Below are positions 11,314-21,241 of a stretch of 64,000 bases of DNA, in pieces. The translations under genes and the position numbers were made by a program. The notes below the pieces were generated by a model, which saw nothing but the letters and a program-made list of their open reading frames with translations, was not told the origin of the DNA and made no database searches. Position 1 is the first letter of the stretch; each line of letters starts with the position of its first letter. The stretch comes from Undaria pinnatifida (Eukaryota > Sar > Phaeophyceae > Laminariales > Alariaceae), in contig JABAKD010000002.1 in assembly GCA_012845835.1 (NCBI GenBank), positions 1,550,001-1,614,000 of the forward strand, in the 5' to 3' direction.

Positions 11314-12699
11314 GGGCGCCGGTGTTTGGGTACGCGGTGGGCGAATACGTAGTTGTGGATCTTTGCTTGCAATTTGGGTGGCGTAATAGTCACGGGTTCT
11401 GGGGGCTGATGGCTTCTGCGCTGGAACATTCCCACACCCACTCTACGTTTCAAAATGCGGCTGTTTCCCCACAAGGGGCGGCTGCCGTCGAACATGTGCG
11501 TCTTGCCCCGCCGCGGGGGGGGTCGCTGACGTCCCTCCCTCGCGATTGTCGAACCGTGTCCGGTAGCGGCGGCTACGCCGTGAGTCGTTTTTCATGAGGT
11601 ACTACGTAGACGATGGCATTCTTGTCGAGGTTCAGTGGTGGCCGGACGGTCGTCACTGTATGCGGACTGTGCAGTCATTGGCGTCGGACCACTTTCGCTT
11701 GTTGGGCGTACGTGGCGCGTACGACCCTTCTCTGTTGTCCGCCAGCAAAGTCACTCACTGGGACACGCGTCTCGAAGTGCTGGGCTGGTGGGTGGATACA
11801 GAGGCGCTTACGTTGACGGCACCGCCACATAAGCGCCTCAAGTTGCGAGTGCTTTCAGCGGAGTGGCCCTCGACTCGCACCCATGCTTCAGCGAAGCAGG
11901 TGTCGCAGTTGGCGGGCTTCCTCATGCACATCTCATTTGCAGTTCGTCCCGGGTCTTTCTTCGTGCATCGTTTGTTGTCTTCGGTTGGGATGCCGCGCAT
12001 CGCTGCCGGTGATCGCTTCGCTGGCCGAATGGCCAATCCGGGGCGGCGTGTTGCCCTTGGGCCCGAGGTCCATGCGGATCTCGAGTTCTGGCGGTGGTTT
12101 GTGGACAAAGGTGTTGACGCGCGCGGCGGGGTGCTGTCGGCGCCAATGTATCATTTGTTGGAGCGCCCGGCACAACGTACGTTCTTATCGGACGCGTCCA
12201 AAACCGCCGTCGGGGGATATTGTCTCGAAACCGGTGTTTACTGGCGCTATGATCTCACAGCCCAGGAACAGTCACGGTTTTGCGGCTCGAGTAAGTCCGT
12301 CCGCGGGGTGGACGATTTATCCGTCAACGTGCTTGAACTTATGGGCATGGTTGTGTCGGCCTTTGTATTAGTGTCTTCGTGTGCCGATCGACCGTCAGAG
12401 ACGGAAGATTGTGCTTTGTTGCGGGGAGACAACGACGCCGCCCTGCATTGGGTACGGCGGTGTCGGGGGGGGCTGGAACCGTGTTCCGGTGCCCTCATGC
12501 GTCTTCTCGGCGTTCTCGAAGTGTCATCCGGATGGCATTTCGAGGCCACGCATGTGCGTGGTATCCACAACGATGCCGCCTACGGTATCTCTCGCTGGGA
12601 TCGCGGCTCCGTTCTTGATAATTTGCGCGCCGTTCGTCCCAACATCCCGTGGCAGGTTCGGGAACTGGGGACCATCGGCATTTCTCTATGTACTTCAGT

Positions 12700-13800
12700 G
12701 TTGGCCTCGGACTCGTGCGGCACGCCGTTGCGGCCTCGACTGAACGAGCTTATTTGGAGAATTTTGGAGCATGGGTAGACTTTCGGGTACGTTCTGGTAT
12801 TCCCGTCTTTCTTGATCGCGGTATTGACGATATGACCAACGTGTGGCATTTGTTCGAATACGTAGCATACGCGTTCGCTACGAAGAAATTGCGGTCGGCG
12901 ACTATCGAAAGCCATCTGTCGGCCATCGAGTTTTTTCATCGCATTTCACGCGGTTCGAGCTCGACACAACTGAACCCGTCATCGCGAGCGCCCTCAAAAG
13001 TGCGGCGCGCTCGCATGCCGAAGAGGAAAAAATCAAGCGACTGTGCGTCGGCCAGTGTCATGGGCTATGTTGCTTGCTGGCGAAACTTTAATCCCTGCCT
13101 GGCGTAACGGGGGACGCGTGTTGTGGCTTGAGTTGTGTGCGTCGTTTTGTTTTTTGACCCGCGCGTCCGAAATGTTCGCGGAAACCCGGTCGCGCATCCA
13201 CGAAACGTATTGTTTACGGCGGGCAGACGTGGCTTTCTTTCGCGGTCGGGTACAGTTGGGGGTGGCGCAATGGTCAACAGTCGACCGCGTCGGGGTTCGA
13301 TTTCGTGGGTCAACCAGTTGCGCAAAGGGGATGTTATTTCGCGCGTTCGGGCGGGTTCACTAAGGCCCGTGGGGGCCGGTGGCGGTGCTGTCAATCTTAT
13401 GCTCGAGTTGATGTCTTGTTATTTGTTTTTGCCCTCGTCGGCTCCCCTCGTGACGTACGGCAGTGGTGGTGGTAGATGGTCTATGTGGACGAAACAACAA
13501 GCGACGGTAGCCCTGCGAGAAGTGGTTGCGTTGGCGGGCGTGCGGGCGGATGAGTACGCCTTGCACTCCCTTAGGATTGGGGGCGCAACGCACTTATCAG
13601 CAGGGGGTGCCTCCCCAGAGACGTTGCAACGAGAGGGCCGGTAGGCGTCTGATGCGTATAAGGCGTACGTTCGTAGCCACGGGAAGGATGCCAGCCGGGT
13701 AGCAAATTTAATGGCCCAGGAGGGGATGGGTAACGGGATCCAGCCGGGGCAAGGTACGGATTGGGGGCAAGTTAACCCCATTCCAAAGCTAGAGGGATAG
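12700..13800 (+). pseudogene. Tyrosine recombinase of the YR retrotransposon, broken
   Basis: The N-terminal SAM-like DNA-binding region is read at about 12730-12960 (STERAYLENFGAWVDF, then SHLSAIEFFHRISRG). The frame then shifts near 12950, again near 13060, and again before 13340. The catalytic parts remain: an Arg in FLTRASEM (codon 13160-13162), HSLR (His 13564-13566, Arg 13573-13575) and AYKAYVR (probable nucleophile Tyr 13666-13668). A TAG at 13642-13644 replaces the Trp expected in GRW just before the Tyr. The frame ends at 13800. In intact elements this enzyme integrates the circular DNA copy without target duplication. Here three frameshifts and a stop inactivate it. Confidence 0.8.
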
Positions 13801-13954
13801 AAGTCGACGTAACTATTTCAGCTGGTACGCAACCTCATCATTTGTGCCAAGCGGATAGAAAGAAGTTGGATTTTGACGTGCGCACCCTAGAGGTACAGCA
13901 AAGGGGGTAGGGGAGGGACGCAATGCGTCCGTAAAATTAGCCAAATACCCTTAT

Positions 13955-14131
13955 TGGAGGCTGGCGTAAAAAGCTCGACATTGCTAGTTGGGAAGGAGCT
14001 TGACTCAGGGTTACGGACGATAGCGTCGAGTTGCTGTTGGAGCAGCCCCGGGGGCCTGTCCCTCTCTCCGCCCCCCCGTGCTCCGAGCGGGGGGTGCGCA
14101 ATAATATGATACAACTTCGAAAGCAAAATAC
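13955..14131 (+). repeat. YR element repeat B1
   Basis: Direct repeat of 15004-15187, starting TGGAGGCTGG and ending near GAAAGCAAAATA. It contains a GC-rich stem-loop at 14071-14094 (a C run and G run enclosing GCTC-C-GAGC). B1 abuts A2 directly, as the split-direct-repeat layout requires. Confidence 0.88.
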
Positions 14132-14367
14132 AAAGCGTATTATTATTGAGGCACGAGAAAATAAGGGTTTTGTTTGTACGGAAGAAGTTTAGGGTTAGTG
14201 CACGTCGACCAATGAGATCAACGCGGGTAGTTACTTGTACTTGTCCTGGTATAGCAAAGGGAACATTGGATCAGTTTGTCTTGTTGCTGACTAGTAAGCG
14301 AAGCACGCAGAGAAGAGAGGAGCATCGTCAGCAAGACAAGGTCAAGGTGTGATAGACTGGCTGATTT
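14132..14367 (+). repeat. YR element repeat A2
   Basis: Second copy of A1 with scattered substitutions, joined head to tail to B1 at the shared AAAGCG. Confidence 0.9.
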
Positions 14368-15003
14368 CCCACCCACCCGCCCGTGCTTTTGAGGGCGTCA
14401 GTTGAAGGGGACTGAGACGGTCGCAGCAACGCGGGAGAGTGTTCGTTGCTGTTAGCTACACGTACCTAGGGGGCGGTATGCAGCCGCCCGGGTGTCGTAG
14501 ATTGCGCGTTTCATTATAATTTACGTGTGGTGCTCAGGGTTCCTGGTTGTGCCATCAGAGTAGCGCGCGCACGTCTCCAAGCTGGAGGTGCGCCCTTCTT
14601 TTTTTTTCTCCCTCGGGGAGCTGCATGGTGCAATGCAGGCCATGGTGCGTGTCGGTTTGCTACCGTGCTTCGCTAGCATGCACGCGTGTCTCCACGCTGG
14701 AGGTGCGTCCATTCTTCCTCGTATGAAATTTGCACTATGCCGTGCAGATGTTGTGTGATGACGGATGCTAATGAGCAGGCGCAGTGGTTTGGGCCCTCAC
14801 TTTGCTCGGTATTGGCGCAATCTGAAACTGCAGGAGAGACAGTTGTCCGTAATAGTGCGGCTTGGCCGTGAATCACATATGTATACTGGCGTCATGTACA
14901 TATTATGGTACTCCTCTAGTACATGATATTGGCGTTAGATGTGTCGTGTGTGCTCGTGTGTGCTTGTGCTGAGTACCATGTTTATTTTCGTGAGTCTTTC
15001 AGG
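14368..15003 (+). other. YR element spacer between A2 and B2
   Basis: About 636 bp without a gene. It contains two related stem-loop motifs of about 30 bp (14571-14600 and 14685-14716), each built on CTCCA-x-TGGAG followed by GTGCG and a T-rich stretch. Their duplication suggests a functional or recombinational role, but none is known to me. Confidence 0.6.
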
Positions 15004-15187
15004 TGGAGGCTGGCTGGCGTCCAAAGCTCGACATTGCCGGTTGGGATGGAACTTGACTCGGGGTTACAGACGATACCGTGGGGTTGCTGTTGGAGCAGCC
15101 CCGGGGGCCTGTCCCTCTCTCCGCCCCCCCGTGCTCCGAGCGGGGGGTGCGCAATAGTATGATACAACTTCGAAAGCAAAATAAAAC
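15004..15187 (+). repeat. YR element repeat B2 (3' terminus)
   Basis: Second copy of B1, including the GC-rich stem-loop (15124-15147). Copia interior resumes at about 15188. Confidence 0.88.
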
Positions 15188-15746
15188 GCAAGGATACGTG
15201 TACTAGGTTTTAAACACGCTTTCTGAATTGTATCAAATAGTAAAAAAAACTAGACCAATGAACAGAATAGTGGACAAGTGTCCATTTTTACGACAAAATA
15301 TATAATTCTCACTATCCAATTATTTGTTTTGTGTACTTACGTACTTCGGCACCTAAAAAAAATGGAAACAGATAGACTTACGAATACTGATATTACTGCA
15401 ACAGACTATAATTGGTGTAGTCATAGTCCATCAACGAGCTATATCCCGAAAAAGGAAAAATAAACAACGGTCACTGCTGTAAGTTAACCACGCCTAGGAT
15501 ACGCATATAACAATATACTGTCTGATTCTAATCGTACGCTGAAGAGCATAAGATAGGCAGTCTTTGTGAACCTTTACTCCTTAATGCTGGAATATATACT
15601 CAAACGCATTTTCCGGTAGAACATAGCTTGTTGCTGTACGATCGTTAACTCAAGTTCATACGGCCCATAGTTTCACCTTTACTAATACGTAACTGGCGAG
15701 CAGTTGTAACTTTATTGTTGACAAAGAACTGCTGCGCTAACCCCGG
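15188..15746 (-). other. Copia interior remnant, AT-rich, no domain recognised
   Basis: This lies between the YR element and the MITE and so belongs to the Copia interior. Frames on both strands are full of stops and I see no RT or RNase H motif. Confidence 0.5.
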
Positions 15747-15981
15747 TTCTACGGTAGCCCCCCCAACTTTTCTTTAACGAAATCGCCGGTTTTGAAACCA
15801 GCTCCTCGCCGTATCTCCTGAAATACGGTGTCCCTCGACACCCTGACGTCATCGTTCGATAGTCCACCGCAAACAAAATAATATATGCAGATACTCTTTT
15901 CATAGCATCCTTCCTTGTGTCAAGCAGCAATGGAACGTTCGTTAAAGAAAACCGCTGGTTTTGGGGGGGGCTATCGTAGAA
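15747..15981 (-). mobile_element. MITE with TTCTACGRTAG-C(7-9) inverted ends, copy A
   Basis: The ends are inverted repeats: TTCTACGGTAGCCCCCCC at the left and GGGGGGGGCTATCGTAGAA at the right. The 235-bp interior is non-coding and matches 23174-23413 in the opposite orientation over its whole length (for example GACACCGTATTTCAGGAGAT). Two full-length copies with the same ends make this a mobile family. The transposase family is unknown and I saw no clear target duplication. Confidence 0.75.
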
Positions 15982-17414
15982 TCAGAAGCAATATTGCCTA
16001 GAATATATTACCGGTATAACCATACGCCTGTCCCTGTGCGAAGTATTAAAACCACGGTAAGATTACTCCCTGGGTTGGGACACGGTCAAGTCTTGTCCAT
16101 ATTTACTCGTCCTGTAAGGCTCAGGTACGTACGAGATGTCTGACAGTCGTTCGGCTATATAGTTGTACATACTACTGGTGAGGAGAAATTCAAAAAGGTC
16201 AGCGACCGAGTCACCGATCCAAGCTGAAAATGCCGAAGAAGAGCTTGGACACAGAGAAGGGCAAATGTTGTGATGCGATGCGTACGTCGGCCTTGTTCTT
16301 CCCCGATCTATTGCGGTCTTGTAGCTGAAATATGATAGACCAGTCGTTTGTCGGTGCATTGCCTATTGGGTTGTCCGTAACGTGCTTCTCCGTGCTCGGT
16401 ACATCGCGGTTTGTCGGTGATTGAAACGTCCGATAGCACACGTACGTGCAGAATCAGAAACAGGCTTGATTTTTTCCCAATTATGAAACGCCGCAATCTT
16501 GTATGGAACTCTACGAAGCAATCGATTTTTGTGATCACGGAGGTTGCCGGAGATAATTTACAAGGCCGTCGCGATGGCCAAAGGCGGTCTTACGAGCCGG
16601 GGCTGTAGTTGCGACTTCAGGTTGTTTGAGCGTAAAAGGAGTTCTCCGTGCTGAAGTCGTTGATCTTCGAGCAGAGGTCGCTGACGGTTTTCATTCTTCC
16701 GCCTGTGGTGAGGCCGTCGGTTGCGCGTCGGTGTTGGGTACCGAAATAGATATCGGGCGGTTTATCTTGACCATTCCGAGAGCCCTGCTGGTGTACTACG
16801 AAACGGTATTGAACTGCTGTTTCGGAGATCCTTGGCGTTGTAAAGCCAGCTGACGCGTTCTTACTTGAAAAGTGGCCGAGTTTGCATTTGGTAGAACGGA
16901 AGGCGGCTCCTCCACGAGGGAGTATTTTTACCCTGCTGTGACGGTCGGTAAATTATGCCATGTACGTACGCGTATCGCAGCAGGTCAGTACTCACCAGTT
17001 TAACATGTTCGCTTGAAAGGTTAGGCCGCAATGTCTTACGGTGTTCCTGCTCAGTGCCCTTAATGATCTTGCACGTAGCACACGCTGATCAAGTGCCTGA
17101 AACATTCACCCCACACTCTGGGATATTTGTTACTTTGGCTATCACCTACCCATTAGGATGCTCCCACCTCTTATGCTCGATGTTACATGGAACGGTTTAA
17201 GGCAGGGAAGTAGCGTTAGGAGTCGTCGAAGTATGAACATCGAGGACGGTTTTTTGTTTAAAAAAATTGTCAGAAATGGTCGGAAACGCTGTCTCAAGTG
17301 ATCGGCTGGTAGCACCAGTGGTGAGGTCGAGATAATGCAGAGAAGAGCAGTGGCTGTCTTTTGGTAGGGGTATAGCAAGTGCACCCATGTCCAGTTAGGA
17401 TTTCGTGACGATGA
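15982..17414 (-). pseudogene. Copia pol remnant with integrase zinc-finger piece
   Basis: On the minus strand, 16978-17090 encodes a stretch with CATCKIIKGT and, further on, VKLVSTDLL. This resembles the second half of the Copia integrase HHCC finger and the start of its core (C-x2-C, basic linker, then Asp). It lies just downstream of the protease, as expected in Ty1/Copia. The rest down to 15982 is read in short, shifting frames and I cannot assign it; a stretch at 16063-16359 may be integrase/RT linker. Internal deletion is likely, because there is too little space for full integrase, RT and RNase H. Confidence 0.45.
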
Positions 17415-17760
17415 TCATAGCGACCCGCTGATCCCCCTCGAAAATATGTGCCTGCCTAGCCCGGGTACGACCGAGACAGGAAGCTGTACAGAGTTCTTAT
17501 AGCATATACGGTCCAAAATTTGAACCAACGAGATCCCTTGACCAACAATACAAAGGCGATGGTTTCCCGCTACGTTGATTGTTACAGGAGGGTCCAGCTG
17601 TACGTAGTGGTTCAGTTTATGTTCGATGCCCGGTAGAAGCTGATTGTCAATGAAGTGGCTAGAAACTCCGCTGTCCGCAGTCATGGAGAAGTCCACGGGC
17701 TGCGCGGCGATGTTGATCGGAGGTGCGGCGATGAAAGAATAACGTATACCAACTGGAGGT
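17415..17760 (-). pseudogene. Copia aspartic protease
   Basis: The minus-strand frame contains TADSGVSSHFID (17648-17686), the DSG active site of Ty1/Copia proteases. It is followed by hydrophobic strands ending in the frame stop at 17415-17417. It lies in a different frame from the gag zinc knuckle, so at least one frameshift separates them. In an active element it would cut the Gag-Pol polyprotein. Confidence 0.65.
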
Positions 17761-19079
17761 GAGGATGGACAGGGAGGAGTCGCGAAGGACGAAGAAGTAG
17801 CTGCTGTTGTCGCAACCGCAGTAGTGGATGGAGCATGTGTCACTGGGACGAAAGCTTGCATTTGCGTTGTTGAAGTTGGAGTTGTGGCGGTGTTGGCGTG
17901 AGCGCTGCGGTTGTTTATTATGCCGGCCATTTTGTTGACCAGGACGAGGGCGACAAGTTATTTTGTCGTCCCGCATTTGAGACCGATAGTCGCTATTATC
18001 GTGGCGATTGGTATTATGCAGGGTGCTGCACCACAAATTATTTCGAGGTATCGGGGGAGATTTCTTCCCCGACATCTTTCCCTTGCGTTTAAAGCATTTT
18101 TGGAATCGATGGCCTGGTTTTTTGCATTGTGAACAGTTCACTACTGCTGAGGGTGTTGACGTGACTACCATAGAAGATTCACGCCACTTCGCTTTTCGCA
18201 AAGCCCCGTTTCGCATAGCTCTATTTGGGTACATGTTACGCGTTGTTGTCACAGCTCGGTCGAGTGTGAAGCCATCATCTGCTTCGGCGCTATGTTGTAT
18301 TTGTAGGTATTCATCCGTTAGTCCTTCGAGCACTATTTGAAATATGCTGTCATCGTTGAATACCTCTCCCATGTTCCCCAAATATTCCCGTAAATAGTAT
18401 ACTTCATGTACAAACATGTCTGGGTCTTGCCCATCCGTCATGACCATCTGCGTTAGTTGTTGTTTGAGTATACGTCTACGTTGGCGGGTGGAATTTTGAT
18501 TTTTCTAACGATACCATCCCCAGCAGCCCTTCCATTTGCAAGTTCACCTCGTTTGGGCTTGAATTGGAGGAGAAAACTGGCCGCAGCTCCCGATTTACTC
18601 AGGAACCAAAAGTCAAAGAGAAGACGGTTCTCGCGGTTTCAGTAATTGATTTCTTCCAACTTTGAGATGTTGTCATCCGTGGCCCATAAAACTGATGTTG
18701 CGGCTGGGAATGTAGATTATCTAGCAATGATGGTAGCAGATGCGCCGTGTCCACGGTGAGTACTCTCTGCGTCCGGCTGAACATCTCCTGTTGTGCCAGC
18801 TGGGGGTGTTTTCCCGGACTGAATGCCCGTTCCGTCAGCGGCCTGGCTGCCATTTACAGTTCGTGAAGGCGTACTTCTCCTAGAAGATGGACGAGGACTA
18901 ACTAGTTCGGGCTCGGGGCAAGAACGCCCTTCCTGGATATCAGAAATCCCGGCATGACGCATACCTATCACGAACTGAGCCGTGCGTTTCCATACGTCGA
19001 ACTTAAGCCCATTACGTTTGCCGTTGAGAGCTCTAACGAGCTTGTCTACCGTATCACCTGCTTTCGTAGATTCTCCCAT
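17761..19079 (-). pseudogene. Copia gag with CCHC zinc knuckle, frameshifted
   Basis: The start is the ATG at 19077-19079 on the minus strand. The first ~120 codons contain GLKFDVWKRTAQFVIGM, matching the N-terminal W-bearing segment of Copia Gag. That frame ends at 18717, and the middle is damaged. A second frame (18447-17659) carries the C-terminal Gag region (VFNDDSIFQIVLEGLTDEY) and a knuckle CSQCKKPGHRFQKC (C-x2-C-x4-H-x4-C, 18094-18135). Gag packages the RNA into virus-like particles. The frames are not continuous, so this is a pseudogene. Confidence 0.75.
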
Positions 19080-19217
19080 GGTGATGCTAATGCTGATACT
19101 GATCGCTAATGCTGATGCTGTAGCCGGCTACATGAAGGTTTCTATTCAACTTCCCGGTAAGATGAGACAAACTTCGATGAAATGTCGCTTGGTGCCGAAC
19201 GATGTTTATATCGAAGA

Positions 19218-19233
19218 CCGAAGGCTCATAACC
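19218..19233 (-). other. Copia primer-binding site, half initiator tRNA-Met
   Basis: Directly after the 5' LTR the minus strand reads GGTTATGAGCC. This is complementary to the CAU anticodon stem-loop (GGCTCATAACC) of initiator tRNA-Met. Drosophila copia, Ty5 and relatives prime from such a half-tRNA. Confidence 0.7.
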
Positions 19234-19689
19234 TGTGAATAGCCTGTAAGCATAATGGCTGTGTAGAGGCTCTGTCTTCTATGCGAAGAGATGCAGAGGT
19301 GGCACCGAAGTGTCTGTTAAGATCACTTGTGACAAGAAAGAAAAGGGGTAGTTTGGAAAGGGCGCTTGAGGCCAAAGAGAGAAGAAAAACAAGAAGAAGA
19401 AGAAGAAGAAGAAGAAGAACAAGAAGGGAGAGTAGGGAGAGAAGGGAGAGTAGGGAGAGTGACCGTGGTGGGTTGCATCACCACCTGATCATCACGGAAC
19501 AATGCCCCTAGTCCGGTACAATACCGGGAGAACGGGACAACCTTAACATACTCAAATCTTCGTTTACATCTATGTTTCACCGAAGATTCAACGTAAGATT
19601 CAACGTAAGATTCAACTGCATATATATTTCGTTCGTGCGAATAGACTGCGCATTAGTTAGATTGGAATCGAACGTTTACACTCTCAACA
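19234..19689 (-). repeat. Copia 5' LTR
   Basis: On the minus strand it starts TGTTGAGAG and ends ATTCACA, 456 bp. It matches 6903-7462 throughout except for the shorter GAA/TTC tract. The flank 19690-19694 is TTCTC, the target duplication. Confidence 0.88.
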
Positions 19690-19694
19690 TTCTC

Positions 19695-20589
19695 CACGAT
19701 ACAAAGTAGCCGAGAGAACAGCGCCGCAGCAGCGGGGGGCCGGGCGGCTCACTGGGAAACCACACCACAGCTCATCTGCAGAGTGCTGTGGCTTTCCGTC
19801 TCGAGTCTGTGCGCTCTAAGCGGTCATTGTGCTCTGTCGATACAGCAAAAGTAGCGGGCAGCTGGTGGTGCGTGGCAGGCGAGAAATATGCTCCAGAGCT
19901 ATCAATTGGAGCTTTCGTCAGATGTACGCTCGGTTCGTTTTAGGCCAGTGAAACAGAGATCAACGTTACCGCAGCTTTAAACCAAAATCCTACATTGATA
20001 GAGTAAGTTTCTGTGGTTTTATGATAATAATACCATAAATCCTACCTTCATGAGATTTGTTTAATGCGTTTATTCGAAGAACAATTGTTGCAGGCACTTT
20101 ATTTGTTAAAATATGAAGTGAGAAGACTCAACTGTTGAGAGCGCCTAACAACAGCAGCGTGGTGGGGTATCCGCAATTCGATGCGAGCCAATGAGGGAAG
20201 AAAGGGCATGAGTTTACCGAAATAAAAACGAACGCGCATACCGTCGTAGTTAATGGCGAGGGGAGGAATAGTATTCTGTTTAGGGGCATCTGAGTTACGT
20301 CTAAAGAGAGAGGACAGGAAAGGAAAGTACGGAGGTAAATTTGCTTCCATCCACCTTATTGGTAATCTTCAAAATATTGGGTATCTGCGACTAGTACGCA
20401 ACGTACAATTTTGCTTTCATCTTATCCACCTCTCCGTTTCCTTCCCGCCCCCTTCGCTCACACCCCTCCCCCGCCGCCCCACCCGTTGCCAAAACCCGTC
20501 AGAAATATAAACATGACCCGACAGGTGATGTAAACCTTCTTCCTTTCGAGATATCCATGTAGTGTATCTCTGACTCATTTTCATGGTTT
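19695..20589. other. Intergenic, no gene seen
   Basis: No domain, RNA gene or shared repeat recognised. C-rich patches appear near 20440-20480. Confidence 0.45.
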
Positions 20590-21241
20590 CCACATTCAAG
20601 TTTTGCTCCTCCCCGCCCCCGCGTTCCCGCCACCCCCATGATCGCCTAGACCTAGCACCACGAGTACACTAACGTCCTATACCTTTACGCGAGTTAACAC
20701 CTTGGAAATCCCCCCCTTTCCCCATTCTATTTCGGCTCCCCCAAATAAAATCCCCCTCCCATCCCTCACCGGTTATACCACTACTACAGCGTAAAATAGA
20801 TGTAGATCGTCTCTCCAGCTGTGTAATCGAATATTTCGTCGAAACTGATACTACTTGGAAGCTGTGTGTGATGCTCCGATCGTGCTCATTACTGGGTGTG
20901 TGTCTTCTTTAAGGACATTGGTCGGTGACTCCCGTTGGAGCTACAATGTAGCTTGCACGAGGATCATAGAGGTGATGTAAACAATCTGTTCACGGAAACA
21001 ATGAAACCCGTTTTTGCGGGGGACAAGATCTGACGGCTGTGGAAGGGGTGCATAAGGTTATGAAGCATAAACTGTAAGTCGAACTCGTAACCGTTAATGG
21101 GAGGGCGGGGTTTTCGTGGGGGCGGGGGGGGGTGGAGGGGGGCTAATATATATGTGCACGGAAATCGTATAACCAGTTTTTTTGGGGGAAATAATCTGAC
21201 TGCTGTGGAACGAATGTATCAGTTTATCAGGCATACCTAAG
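20590..21241. repeat. R1 array, mixed orientation, interrupted at 21241
   Basis: A plus-strand beta module piece (TCGCCTAGACCTAGCACCAC, about 20643) is followed from about 20815 by a diverged minus-strand delta module (CTCCAGCTGTG, TTTCGTCGAAACTGAT, GTGTGATGCTCCGATCG). It runs through G-rich tracts to TATCAGTTTATCAGGCATAC. The module is cut by an LTR element and resumes at 22500. Confidence 0.7.

Larger units (their letters stand above)
9411..12778 (+). pseudogene. Reverse transcriptase-RNase H of the YR retrotransposon, broken
   Basis: The frame continues from ORF1 after one TGA. The reverse-transcriptase fingers region lies at about 10080-10470 (PLAVVLTPKFRIIHDLTF and flanks). A TAG at 10518-10520 interrupts the frame just before the first catalytic motif, VDVKDAYRQV (Asp codon 10560-10562). 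A 0.7-kb insertion follows. The palm resumes in the same frame at about 11316 with LQFGWRNSHGFWGLM. A frameshift by 11594 leads into YYVDDG (11600-11617). RNase H follows in the same frame: TFLSDAS (Asp 12191-12193), NVLELMG, RGDNDAA and HVRGIHNDAA supply the D-E-D-D set. The arrangement is the DIRS-type RT/RH. Two stops, one frameshift and one insertion make it non-functional. Confidence 0.82.
7691..15187 (+). mobile_element. Tyrosine-recombinase retrotransposon (Ngaro/DIRS group) with split direct repeats
   Basis: Terminal repeats are arranged A1 (7691-7925), ORFs, B1 (13955-14131), A2 (14132-14367), spacer, B2 (15004-15187). This split-direct-repeat layout is typical of the Ngaro and PAT-like branches of YR retrotransposons. 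Between them lie a gag-like ORF with a CCCH finger, a DIRS-type reverse transcriptase plus RNase H, and a tyrosine recombinase with R, HxxR and Y motifs. I see no methyltransferase domain between RNase H and recombinase, which favours Ngaro-like over DIRS/PAT. YR elements do not duplicate their target and none is visible. The element sits inside the Copia interior. Stops, frameshifts and a 0.7-kb insertion make it inactive. Confidence 0.88.
6903..19689 (-). mobile_element. Copia-type LTR retrotransposon, interrupted
   Basis: Two LTRs in the same orientation bound the element, and both outer flanks carry the 5-bp duplication TTCTC (6898-6902 and 19690-19694). Read on the minus strand, the order is 5' LTR, initiator-tRNA half-molecule primer site, gag with a CCHC knuckle, aspartic protease, an integrase zinc-finger fragment, decayed sequence, polypurine tract and 3' LTR. 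The gag-protease-integrase order is that of Ty1/Copia. The interior is split by a 7.5-kb YR retrotransposon (7691-15187) and a MITE (15747-15981). I found no recognisable reverse transcriptase or RNase H, so the element is either deleted or non-autonomous and is certainly dead. Confidence 0.85.

Noticed and set aside
10599-11314. Spliceosomal intron in the YR reverse transcriptase
   Set aside because: A GT near 10599 and an AG at 11313-11314 exist, with a fair pyrimidine tract, but joining them shifts the frame away from the resumed RT sequence. An insertion with a GGGC duplication keeps the frame.
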